Shown here: one piece after another, positions 11,586-22,567 of the stretch | How the letters are laid out: the number at the start of each line of letters is the position of its first letter | Position numbering within the stretch: position 1 is the first letter of the stretch | Source of the DNA: Notolepis coatsorum | Taxonomy: Eukaryota; Chordata; Actinopteri; Aulopiformes; Paralepididae | Direction of reading: 5' to 3' | DNA: 64,000 nucleotides | Assembly (NCBI GenBank): GCA_963971535.1 | Contig: OZ020586.1 | Span: 74,196,949 to 74,260,948, forward strand | Translations under genes and position numbers: made by a program | Notes under the pieces: generated by a model | The model's database searches: none | Told to the model about the DNA's origin: nothing | Seen by the model: the letters and a program-made list of their open reading frames with translations, nothing else

Positions 11586-13525
11586 GGCTAGGGATTAGGT
11601 AAAATATTTGAGGGGACCGGCGTAGGAGCAGTAGAACGGAGATTAGTCACAGATAGCGGGAAGTGGGACTGTGCGTGACGTAGTGGTTCATTAAAGGGTA
11701 AAGAGGAGTAGTCAGATCTTAAAGAGTAGAATAAGAGAACCGTGGTGAAGTACAGGGATAGCCTGGTTCCGCGAAGAGAAACAGAGAACAGGGAGATGAG
11801 AAGAGGATAGGGTTCGGGCTAGGATGCTGTAGAAACCACACTTAGAATCGGTGCGACGGAGTAATGGACTTTGGAAGACGTTCCATAAGCGAATTACCAC
11901 TTCTAGTCCGACGTCATTTAGGCTCAGATTGGCTAAGGTCGATATCTGAAGAACATCAGCCGCGTGGAGGAATGAGGGAATGTAGAGGGAATCAAGCCGA
12001 CAAGGGGCTCTACGGGTAGCGGGGAGTACGGTCGAACACACGATTTGGCCATATAACACTCCGATACAAGCCAACAAGGGGCGCTATTAAAACTCTTCAC
12101 GGGCTACTATACATGAATGGAGTGGGTTTTCTCAGGGGTATAGCAAGTCGGACTCAGTAGATATATGAAGCACTTTGGAAGTAGATACTGCACATGTGAT
12201 TAGAACATAGGAGGATATTGTGTGAAAAAAGCGAGCAAATGCGTTTAGGATGGATGTGCGCTAATGAATGGTATGCTTATGAATGAGACATTGTTTTGCT
12301 AAGTATATGTGTTTAAATGGATGAATGTTAGGAGCTCTGAGTGAATGCCAAGGTATTTTTTGTATTATTATGAACCAGGTGGCCAAGGCTGCAACGGGGA
12401 AACCGCACCCCTGTCTGGGAAGAGGCGTTTATTTAGCTGCCAGTGTTAGCTGGCGCGACGGGACTAGCGTGTGGTCGCTGTGTTGCGTTGTCGAGTGAAT
12501 TGAATGAATGGCATGTGTGATGGAACCTAGATGATGTGAAGTGTGCGTTGAAATTTTTCAAAACGGTGGTGTGGAAGTCTAAAAGTAATGTAGTAACGAT
12601 CAAAGAAAACGGGGATTTTGGAGCTGATGACGTCACTGGGAGCGTCGGAGCTGGGGGGTGCGTTTGATATACTGTGTATTTCGGTCAGGCGGGGCCAATC
12701 GGGCGAGCGTGCTAGAATAGGGATAATGATATATGTTCTGTGAACGGGGGCTAAATAGGATTAAGGTTGTGTTACGGGGGAAAGCAGGGGTTGTGTAGAC
12801 GTCGCGATGTGTTGTGCCGCTCGAGTCAACAGGACTGGGCCGTTTAGGAGGAGTGGTGTTGGATGCTAAGCTAAGCTAATAGGAGCTAGCAGCACTGAGC
12901 TAACGAAGCTAAGATGCTAAGCTACCTGTGCTAACAATATAGCATGATTGAACTCTCGGGGAAGTATCGCGTGTTGCTACTCTTTGGTGGCTGGGCGGGA
13001 CCTTAGAGAGGCGGAGGACAGGGACTTCCGGTGTAGAGGATTCTGGGAATTGTTGTTTTGTGGTTGAGGTGGAACGTCGAGTTCCCGTCTTGGTGTGGTG
13101 TTACCGTTACGTGAATGACGCACTTGCGGGGGAGGCGTGGGCGCCTCCTGCAGGACGTGGTGAGAATTGTGGTGCAATAGGGGTGATGAGCGTACGTTCC
13201 AGTGGAGGGCAGTGTTGCCTCTTTGATAGTTACACCTCTCTTTTACAGGTAAAACGAGGTGCAGTAGGCAACGGCAGAACGTTGGTGGTTATTATAGGTT
13301 TTGAGTAGCGACCATCTGTGGAGATTTGTAAATTCTTTATATTCGGTTTTTTCAGTTATTGATGATGGATGTGTATACTTGTTTGATAATAGGTCTGTAT
13401 TTGTTATGGGCCAGGGGTAATGGCGCTGGTGGGATAGTATGGGATAGATGTGTGAGTTTGTTTGTGACTTTGGTTGCGTGAAACCCCCCCCCCCCCCCTT
13501 TTTCCTCTGTCTCTTCCTTCCTCGT

Positions 13526-13612
13526 TCACACTCTCTCCCTCCCTCCCTCCCTCCCTCCCTCCCTCCCTCCCTCCCTCCCTCTCTCCCTCCTTCCCTCCCT
13601 CAACCCCCCCCC
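13526..13612. repeat. (CCCT)n with flanking C-runs
   Basis: The pure CCCT run is bordered by poly-C at 13484-13498 and 13603-13617. Proline- and serine-rich open frames across it on the + strand, and the glycine/glutamate-rich frame on the other, are repeat artefacts. Confidence 0.9.
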
Positions 13613-15241
13613 CCCCCGCCCCCCTCCGCTCCGTCCCTGTCTCCCAGCTTGACTTTGTGGGATGACAGGTGCGCAAAGGGAGTTTTGTTGTTGCCTTTAT
13701 GGTGGGCTTGGAGTGTTGGTTATATTAATATAGTGTTACTTGCTAAAATAGGATTACGTAAGGATAAATAGAATATTCATGGTCGTTCTTTTGGTCTGAT
13801 TGAAGTTAAGGTTGGATTAAGTTAAAGTTGGCAGCAGATGATGGTGATGTGTTTGGAGCCCTGTGGGTAAACGGGACCAGGCGATACGGGGTATTCTGCT
13901 GATTGAGTGTAGACGGTTTTGGTAATAGTTAGTGTTGCGTTGTGTGCCCCCCCCCCCCCCCCCCTTTCCTCCCCTTAGTCCCTGTATCCCTGTATCCCTC
14001 CCTCCTTTTTTCTTTTCCCTTCCCTGTCTCTCTTTGTATTTCTCCCTGTGGTTCACCGTCCCTAGGTTTGTGGCGTGTTGTGGGTTATTGGTTTGTAGGT
14101 TTATTTGAACTGCGTTGTTATTGTGTATGTGAAGTAGGTACCGGATGGGCGTTGGCCTGTCTAGGTGCTGGTGGTGGTAGGATGATTTGTGATATTCCTT
14201 GGTGGGAAGCTTGGGGTGTTTTCGTTCGGATTCGCGACTGGAGGAAAACGCTTTGGGCTGAAGACGGACGGTTCTTTGTGTATTCAAGGATCTGAAGGAT
14301 ATTGCGGTGGCATGGTGCGGGTGTCCGTGAATTTATTAACGTGGCCAGCTGTGCTATGTGTCGGTCAGGGTTTTAGTGATCTAAGTTGCTAAAGGTTTAT
14401 TGTTTTCCCTGATTGGTGGTTGGTAGCAGTAGCAACACTGATTAATTTTTATTAAGTGTTGTGAGGGGGTACAAGTGTGTGTGTAAGGAGTGAATGAAAT
14501 TGATGTTGTATGAGGAGTGAAGCAAAAGCGAATAATACATTTAGTCGATACGCTAATCGGGCATTTAAAAGTAAGAAATAAGGTTAGGATGAACAGATTC
14601 ATCAAGCAAAGAGAGATTAGAATCAGATGAAGGACCAGGTTTACAAAGGATTATTAGACAATGGATAGGAATGGGACTAATGATTATATTTCCCAGAAAA
14701 TCAGGTGGAGAGAACACACAGGGGATTGGAAACCTCCAGTGTTCCTGTTGAAGGAACGGACAATCAAGATAAGCTGTATCGTTATTTTCAAACAGATCAC
14801 ACTGTGTCTCTCTAAACATTTTAGTATAGTGTTGCCCGACATTTCCAATGCATAACGAATAGTGGAAATAATAGGGAAATGCCACTGTATTAAGTCTGGA
14901 TGTTTTTGCTTTCTTTCTGTACAGGTGCTCGGCTGAACAGGAGCTCTGGACGATTTCCATAACCATCTAGGGGAACGGCTGTAATGAGCCTTGGTATAAG
15001 TATGAATGATAAGCCAGTTATCAATCCTTGTCTGCACAGTAAAATTTTGACAGTGTGAGTGTTTTAACTCAAGTAAGTAGAAATAGTGAAAGACAGAGAA
15101 ACTTGTTTTTTCGAACGGTGTTACAGGAGTGTTTGAAAGTGGAGTGAATGACAGTAACATAGGAAGTTCACCTTAGTGGAACATTGATAGGAATAACTGA
15201 AGCGTTAGATGCAATAACAATAGAATAACAACAACAACAAT

Positions 15242-16456
15242 ATGGAGAAGGGCCTTAGTGATCAGGCCATTGGGGGGAGAAGGCCGAGAGCCTCTGCAGA
15301 CATTTCCCAGATAGACTTTACCAGTGATAATGATCTGATTGATTGGGACTTCTCTCATGTGACCAGTACGACAGAAGGACTTGAAATGTTGACTTTGGTT
15401 CCAATACAGGGGAGTGAACCAGTGACAACGGTGTTACTCCAACCAGAACCGATTCAAGCTGGAGTGTCCATTGCAGGCGACTGCGGTTTAACCAAGGGGC
15501 AGAAAAAGAGACTGAGGTTACAGCAGTCCCACGAAGTCCACTCTGGCTGGATGGCTGGAACTGAGACCGACAGCAGGTATGGAATACTACACGAACAGTT
15601 TCTACAGCCCACCCGTTTCCCATGTCCACCCTGCCCTCAGCACCAAAGCCAAGATGAGAGGCGGAGCCCAGCGATGGGAAGTCAAACCGCCAGTGCTGAG
15701 ATGGGGGAAGAGGCAGCATCCTATAGACAACAGAGAGCGTTTGTGACAGCGTTCGAACAACACGAGGCAGTTCATCGAGATCTGATGAAGACACAGCTGG
15801 AGATCGGTCGGGCCTCACATGGGACGCAGAGACTGGAGCAGGAATGGGCGAGAAAGTATGTACTGCTAGATAATACAGCGATTGGGATCTTGCTTCGGGC
15901 GTCGGAATTAGCCGCACACGTGACTCAGAGACTGGAACGAGAACTGGCAAGAAAGGCTGCGCTACTAGAAGCGACAGCTGTTGAGATCATGCTTCGAGCG
16001 TCTGACCTAGGCCGCCGTGATCAAAGAGTGCCCTGTGCTCCGTTGCCCGGACAGGGAACTGGGCCGCAACAGGGTGAGCAGAACCGCAGGAGGGGTGAGT
16101 TTCCAGGCCCCTCCCAACAAGAGAAGGCCCGAGGAGAGGCAGCGGAAAAGGACAGGTATGCCCCTCTCTCCTCCAGGCAACAGGACATGCGCCCAGAGGA
16201 CGGGAGAGGGGTTGACCTGGCGAGGACTGTGGGATGCCAGCCGAGAGACTGCGGGAGTCGTGGTAAACTGGAACCCCTGGGATGGCCGGCGTCGGCTGTG
16301 TGCTGGAATTGTGGGGAGGTTGGCCATTTCGCTCGGTCATGTGACAAAGGGTGGAGGGCTCAGCAAACGTCCAGTAGGAAGCGAGAGTCCAAACAGAGTT
16401 GCTGGAAATGTGGAGAGTTGGGACATTTTCAGAGGGGGTGTCTGCATAGGTCATAG
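15242..16456 (+). CDS. Gag-like protein with two CCHC zinc knuckles
   Basis: This is a 404-residue frame in the LTR element. The C-terminus has two retroviral-type zinc knuckles: C354, C357, H362, C367 and C387, C390, H395, C400. These normally bind packaged RNA. The central part is helical and charged and contains an internal duplication: residues 195-223 and 228-256 share the pattern TQRLE..xARK..LL..TA..I.LRAS.L with a 33-residue period. The N-terminal 190 residues resemble no family I know, and no capsid major-homology region is evident. The ATG sits in ACAATATGG, about 320 bp past a candidate splice acceptor. No pol frame overlaps or follows. It may package or shuttle the element's RNA using enzymes supplied in trans. 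That role is inference. Confidence 0.75.
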   Translation: MEKGLSDQAIGGRRPRASADISQIDFTSDNDLIDWDFSHVTSTTEGLEMLTLVPIQGSEPVTTVLLQPEPIQAGVSIAGDCGLTKGQKKRLRLQQSHEVHSGWMAGTETDSRYGILHEQFLQPTRFPCPPCPQHQSQDERRSPAMGSQTASAEMGEEAASYRQQRAFVTAFEQHEAVHRDLMKTQLEIGRASHGTQRLEQEWARKYVLLDNTAIGILLRASELAAHVTQRLERELARKAALLEATAVEIMLRASDLGRRDQRVPCAPLPGQGTGPQQGEQNRRRGEFPGPSQQEKARGEAAEKDRYAPLSSRQQDMRPEDGRGVDLARTVGCQPRDCGSRGKLEPLGWPASAVCWNCGEVGHFARSCDKGWRAQQTSSRKRESKQSCWKCGELGHFQRGCLHRS

Positions 16457-18394
16457 GTTGATTAAGAGCGAAGCGGAAATGCACAAACAAAGCCTATTGG
16501 GTGCTCGAGTAAATAGAGTTATTGATAAATTAAAATGGAAAATGAGACTGATTAGAATAAGGATAGAGATGAGGATACATAGATAAGGTTTGATTAGGTG
16601 TGCAAGTTACTAAAATGGTTTGGAAGACTAACCAGGGTAAGTTGGGGCTGTTGATGGGATGAAGTAACTGGGGATCGCATGGGCTAATCAAACTAACAAA
16701 AATTGAGGGTTTTAGACAGGAACAATGGAACATATAATATTAGACAGAGTTAGAAACAAGGGACTATTTATAGTAGTGGTTACAATACTTGATCAAAGGG
16801 TGGTCAAAGTTGAATTAAGGAATAAAAAAAAATAAAAAATAAAAAATAAAACACGACAATTATTATTTCATTACTTATTTTATTTCTTTTTGGATTTCTA
16901 AGTTCTGTTTGATGGGTGTGTGGCATGTAGGCGCTCACAATTTTTTGTTTGTTAATTTGTTTGTTTTTGTTTGGTACTCTAATAGTTATAGGAACTGGCT
17001 GGCTGGGGGAGTTCTCTCGCCGGTCAGGAATGGCAGGTGGTGGTGACACAGCGGGACTGGTAGGAAGTCTGATATAATGAGCTGGAAACTGAGAAATGGA
17101 CGGGAGCTGGTTCATGGTTTGTTTTCCGCTCATTAAGAGTCCAGATGTAGAATCTGGGCGGTTGTGTCACTTTTTGGGTTATGATAAGTGTTGGGGAAAC
17201 ATATTTCTCGGTCTATAGGAAGCTCTGTAGGTTTTTGGTCGCAATTTGGCCAGTTAGTGTTCATGTAGAGTGCAGACATGTGAATTTGATGATTGACTTA
17301 TGGGAGGCTCTGCACCGGCTTGTTGAAAGCTGGCGGAGTGTGTGTGATGTGTGTTTAAAGGGACTGTGGTTTGTTGACCATGCACATAGGTTCTGTTGGT
17401 GATTGGCCTCGTCTAGAGCTGACTGTCCGGACCGAGGAGCTGTCGGGAAACAAGGTATTTGAAAGTGAAATAATGGTTATTCCACTGTCAAGGGTGGAAG
17501 TGGTAGTTGTGTTGATCTTGAGATATTGCATATCTAGTAAAACAGTACAGCACAAAAAGAAATGAGACAAAGGTGATTTGATTGAATAAATAACTTAAGA
17601 AGCTGTGAAATACATAGATAATTGATTTGGAGAAAAATGTATTGTCAAAATGCAGAACAGTAAAAATGTATCTGCGAAAATAAATGTTTCCAATCTATTG
17701 TGTGTTTGTAAATAATAATCCAAAATGCAAAAAGGACAGAGGGAAAATCGTTTCCTTCTGTGGAGAATCGGAGCAGGACAGAGATCTACATGCATACAAC
17801 GAAGAGGCGGTGATTAGCACAAGATACAACAAGAAGAAAACGGTCAAAAACGAGTTAGCAGTAAAGGCCTTAGGAGGTTGGAATAGGGATAACTGACAGG
17901 GATGAAAGCGAAGGATAATTGAGGCCTCAGTGGTCTTTTCAAGGAGAAGAAATAATTTATGTTGCTTGTTTGAATTTCCCTCAAATGTTTAGAGAGTTAA
18001 TCTTTTAGTGGTGTGATGTATTAATCTTTTCTTGCAGAGTCCATTACACAAAATAGACATTTAAGCTAATTACACGGATAAAAAAAAAATAGTCTAAACA
18101 ACAAAGCTAATATTGAAAGAGTGTTTCTTGTAAAAACAGGAACAGCTTTCGTAGCCGGGATGTCATAATAATAACTGATAAGATGTATAAACTGTGAAAG
18201 GAGGAAAAGGTAGGTGAAATGATGATTTTGTAACTGTACAGATGGAAAGGGGTTTGTAGTTCGATTTGGGTAAATTTTGATTTTTTTTGAAAATTTTAGA
18301 AAATATTAGCAAAAATTATGAGAATGATTTTAAACATGTTTAATTTAGAATATTAATGTTGTATAGTGGGTTATTAAACCCCCTAAGGGTGGAC
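16457..18394 (+). other. Non-coding 3' part of the LTR element
   Basis: It has only short frames and an A-rich stretch at 16824-16851. The tract just upstream of the 3' LTR (AAGGGTGGA, 18385-18393) is a weak polypurine tract candidate for plus-strand priming. No envelope or integrase remnant is visible. Confidence 0.5.
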
Positions 18395-20186
18395 TGTCGT
18401 ATATTTCTAAATGAAAACATGAATAAATGCAAGTGAAATGTACAAGGAAAATGATTAGAAAGACAAATGCTGATTGATAGAAGGGCCATTTAGAGTACAC
18501 CATGTGAAGTTATTTCTGAGACCCTAGGCTTGAGAGGGTAGAGGCAGGTTGACTCCCCAGAAACAGATGGCTGACCTTAAGACAATAAAACTGACCCCTC
18601 AAGACTATATTGAGGTAATCAGGAAAGGAGTTGGTATTTTAGTGTACTGGCCACTGTGAGAAACCCTCCCCCTGTCAAATGGCTCCGCAAGGCCACAGAG
18701 GTCACTAAACCAAATAGCCTTGTATACGTCAAACAGGAGACCATTTGGCATTCTCCCCCACCTAGATTTGAGATAGAGATTGAGAAAAAACCCCGTTCCC
18801 AACAGCACATTCTAAAGGGAAGTGGTGACAGCTGGCACACAAGAGATAGTAGAAAAACCGTTGACCCTGTCTAAACCTCCCCCGGGCCAACAAACACATT
18901 CTGCAAGCACAAGCAGGAGGATGTGGCAGAAAAGGACACCAGTCACCCATTAACTATAGACTAAGTAACAAGTTAACCAGGAGTAAGACAGAGGTAGTAA
19001 ATAAGGTTAAAGAAAAGGTTACTACTAAGAGAACAGACAAACCATCAGCAGGATGGAAACATTTAATAAGGCAATTTCATAAGTTACATGTAGGCATAAC
19101 TCTTAGAACAATTAGAATAACTTAGTCACAATAAAGAATAAAAACTCTTAAATACTAGAAGGTAAAACTATACAAATATTGGTCATCAGGAAATAAAGTG
19201 TTCTATTAAAGGACGGAAAAAGGTTTGTTGTCAGGACACAGAGTAGCCTGTTTCTTATTTAGACTGTGTAAAACATTGTGTCACAAGAACAGTACGACGT
19301 GTCACTCATTAAAGGACCCCCTAATAAGGTAATGGCTAAACTGCTAAAACGGGCAGACAGATTCTATGGTGAAACGTTGTGTCAGCATACGAGGCTGACG
19401 TGTCATCGAGCGAGGAGATCCGTTAGCCAATGAGAAGACCGCTAGAGTCTTTGAGACGTAACAGTACGTTTCAGAGACTCGACCACGGGGGGCTGGGTCT
19501 TTTCTCCTATATAAGACAGGCATGAAATAGGAGACGGAAAGAAGCGCAGACACACCAGAAAGGACCTGGAGAGACACGCCACACACACAGGGGACAGGCC
19601 CTGGGAGGCAGAGCCACACAGAACTCGAGAGCCGAGCAAGACACTCAGAGGAGACGGAGAAGGATCCCTGGAGAGCCGAGCCTGAGACACAGCGAGAAGG
19701 CTACTGAAGAGCCGATGACACAGAGAGCCATTTGAGACCAGATGACCGAGCCGAGGTTCATAGCAGACTCCGCCGATACGAAATCGAGCGCTCCCTGCCT
19801 GATCGGCGAGGAGACCAGGTTGCCTTGACAACCAGACCACGGACCACGAGAGAGAACGCGTGTTGGCCTGGAAACCAAGACAACAACCAGAGAACCGCAC
19901 CGGAAGAAGAAAACTGCCACATGAAACAACAGCCACATGAAAGAGACGATTCGATTGAATGAAAGAGACAATTAGATTGAACCAAAGAGACGATGTACTT
20001 GTTGATTCCTAAGCTGTGGTATTAATAAACACCGCAGTTGTATTTTGACCACTTTGTCAGCAGTCTCTCCTTACTTGAACCGAACATCTGAGAACTACCT
20101 AACCAATGCAGGAGAAGGGTGATATAGAAAACTATACGATCAATGAACTTAGATAGAGATAAATGAAGAACAAGAAGGATACTTCA
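18395..20186 (+). repeat. 3' LTR of the gag-only element
   Basis: It is 1792 bp, the same length as the 5' LTR. The differences I can find are single bases near 18796 and 19216 and two near 20175-20178. TATA box at 19508 and AATAAA at 20024-20029. Confidence 0.93.
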
Positions 20187-20437
20187 GTCACAAGAGAGAT
20201 TAGCCTCTAGGATGGAACCCAGGTAGGTAATTTCATCTTTCCTTGTGACAATATTGTCACCAACTGTAACTGAGAAGCCGCCGGTCTTGCTGAGTTTGTT
20301 ATTTGAACCGAAGAGAATGGACTCTGTTTTGCCCATGTGTAATGATAGTTTGTTGTCGGCGAGCCATATGCAGATTTTGCCTAGTTCCGAGCTGAGGGTT
20401 TTTTCAACCTGTAACTTGTTCTTGTCAGAGACCAGGG
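20187..20437 (-). pseudogene. LINE RT palm coding piece
   Basis: The minus strand encodes RT sequence just downstream of the catalytic FADD box: VSDKNKLQVEKTL, then ICIWLADNKLSLHMGKTE and a piece ending ITYLGSILEANLS. These are the D/E-motif regions of non-LTR RTs. It directly precedes the C-terminal piece at 7617 and follows the FADD piece at 31023, so the two large elements on either side are later insertions into one LINE. Confidence 0.85.
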
Positions 20438-21080
20438 CCCTATTCCCCGTACCTGGTTCAACTAAGTCGATCAAGAGTCCCATTATCCAGATTCAATTAA
20501 CCCGATGTTTGAAGCCGGGATTTTCCTGTTCCTCGAACGCTGATTCAGTCTCGTTAACTCGAACCAGACTTGAGACTCTGGATAATTGCGCGCGGCCGCT
20601 TCAGTTGAAAAGACAGCAGGTGTCGATAGCAAAAATCCTGATTTTCTAACGACATTGATTGATTGATTGATTTAAAACTTTATTAACAGATTGCAGAATG
20701 GGTACAATGCAGTACGGCTCATAGCCTCGCCGACAAGTTAAATGCATAATCTATAGGCTAATTTTAAATCCCTCATTACCCCAATCAATCAGATTATATT
20801 TCTTTAAACGTACCTGGCAGTATAGGCTTATGGAATGAATAATCAAATGAGATCTTTCTAGCTAAAATAATTAGTTCAGCTCTTTCAGAATAACGATAAA
20901 AACAAGCCCAAATAGTATATCTAATTGATACGAATTATATCATGAGGATATCTGTATGTGCTTAGGTATTAATATTATGTACTATATAAATACATGGTTT
21001 CCAAAGAGAGGCTTGGAGGGAGGCTTGCAGTTACACTATTAATCAGGTTTTAATCTGTTTCGGACCTAATCCATACATGC

Positions 21081-22474
21081 TGTAACTGAGGGGTACAATT
21101 CCCTGACTGTATTGTTAGATATGGTATTTAATACCACTACCTCTTGTACTTTAACTTCTGGCCATCCAGTACATGATATAAGTATGATGAACACTTTCCC
21201 ACCTGATGAAACGAATCCACACAAATGTACCAAATCGAAGGTTTAATATAGCAAAAGGTATATACAACGTTCACTTGTTTACACTTATGATTTGAAATAT
21301 GCACTTTTATGGCAAATGAGTATTCGTAGGTAAATCAACATTGAATGTCCAATCTCTGGTTACGCAGGGAGTAAGTATACAACCTGGAATATTTAGGAAA
21401 CGATAGCGATGGTACTTAAATGATTATAGCTGGATACACTAAAGGGGGGGGGGGGTCCCGCTGGTTGTAAGACAGTAGGAGGGGGGGGTTAGAGAAGCCG
21501 CTGGCGGTATCCCATCTGGCCGACGGTGTCTTGGGAGAATTCAAAGTCTTGAACACGGTGCCCACAGAACCTCGGTCCGCAGACGAATACAGCTGGACCC
21601 TCTGTGGACGGTAGCTGCCGGTCCACAACGGAGAGACGTGAGGCGACCTCACTGGTGTAGAGCGCCGTCTCACCTGGAGTCCTCTCCGGGGGGTAGTTCC
21701 AACACTCCGCAGTGTTGGCCTTTATCCATGGAATAATCAAAGCACCCAAAGCATAATCCAAGCCGTGGAAGGCTCGCCGTCGTCCGGGTAGAGTAATCCA
21801 ATATACAGGTCCAGTCGCCCTGGCCCGGAGCTCCTCGGATGCAAGCACCACTAGGGGTCTGCCCAGCCTGGTTAAGCGTCCAGATAACGTCAGGAACGAT
21901 GGGGGGTACTGATAACTTTAGAACTCTAACCGAACGATGCACCATACATAAATAGACTATTATTAGCTTAATAGAATACGTCCAACTCGACGGTATAGTG
22001 CCAAACTATGACTATTCAACTATTAATCTACACGATATCTCAATGCCTATTCTGGGCCAAGTAGGCCTTACTACACCACACGTGCGTCGTGGGGAGGCTT
22101 TGCGTCTGTCACTCTGTTGGAGGGTAAAGAACTGGACTAAAAGAAAGTTCTACTTTACTTGCGCCATATATATATGCGCTATGAACAAATAGTACCATTC
22201 GTATTTCGCCCGACATATTCCTGCGCGGAACCGGGGCTTGCCACGACATGTTGGGCGGCACGATTGAACTTGGACCTAGGGGTATGGCAACCTGGCGCCA
22301 GGTTCTCGTCCAATGGTAGAATGAAACTATTATGGGCTGTTTAGTAGACTAAAGGGATATTCAGTGCATATTGTACAAGGAATATACAGGGGATATCAAA
22401 CGATATACAAATACAATTAAATATATATATATAAATAAATATATATATTCGGTTTAATCTGATCCTTCACAACA
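21081..22474 (-). repeat. 3' LTR of the BEL/Pao element
   Basis: It is 1394 bp. It contains G-runs at 21444-21456 and 21480-21488 and an AT repeat near 22425-22448. The open frames on either strand (for example 21489-21851 minus) recur in the 5' LTR only because the LTR is duplicated. Confidence 0.95.
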
Positions 22475-22483
22475 GCCGCCCCC
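22475..22483 (-). promoter_or_regulatory. Polypurine tract of the BEL/Pao element
   Basis: On the element's strand the sequence directly before the 3' LTR is AGGGGGCGGC, a purine-rich tract in the expected place for plus-strand priming, interrupted by single C residues. Confidence 0.6.
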
Positions 22484-22567
22484 TAATTAGTCCCACCTAA
22501 TTAGCTAAGCAGAGACAGATTAACCGCACTGTCTACCACTCAAGGTCCGCTGTAAGGGTCAGTCAAC

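Larger units (their letters stand above)
9410..15241 (+). other. Long non-coding leader with splice signals
   Basis: About 5.8 kb separates the primer site from the only good ORF. A strong splice donor (AG/GTAAGT, cut after 9566) lies about 140 bp past the primer site. A pyrimidine-rich acceptor (TTTCTTTCTGTACAG, ending 14924) lies just upstream of the ORF, and another candidate acceptor ends at 13248. The leader holds C-runs and CCCT repeats (13484-13612 and 13948-13963), GCTAAGCTA repeats near 12866-12930, and the hAT at 9862-11585. No pol remnant is seen. Confidence 0.55.
7618..20186 (+). mobile_element. 12.6-kb LTR element with a gag-like ORF only
   Basis: Two 1792-bp direct repeats begin TG and end CA and flank 8985 bp. 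The element is bordered by the 4-bp duplication GTCA (7614-7617 and 20187-20190), and the LINE reading frame continues across it. A tRNA-primer-like site follows the left LTR. The interior holds one substantial coding frame (15242-16456, two zinc knuckles), and I find no protease, RT, RNase H, integrase or env. It is therefore a non-autonomous element. By eye the LTRs differ at only about four positions, so insertion is recent. A hAT element with a MITE inside it sits in the leader at 9862-11585. Confidence 0.9.

Noticed and set aside
11712-12077. 121-codon minus-strand frame in the LTR-element leader
   Set aside because: It runs antisense to the element, has no motif and no start or splice context. 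It is too weak to call a gene.
13404-13771. Proline-rich and glycine/glutamate-rich open frames on both strands
   Set aside because: They arise from CCCT repeats and C-runs inside the LTR-element leader.
21416-21945. Overlapping 85-, 120- and 91-codon minus-strand frames, also at 29128-29633
   Set aside because: They lie entirely in the BEL/Pao LTR and are preserved by LTR identity, not by coding function.
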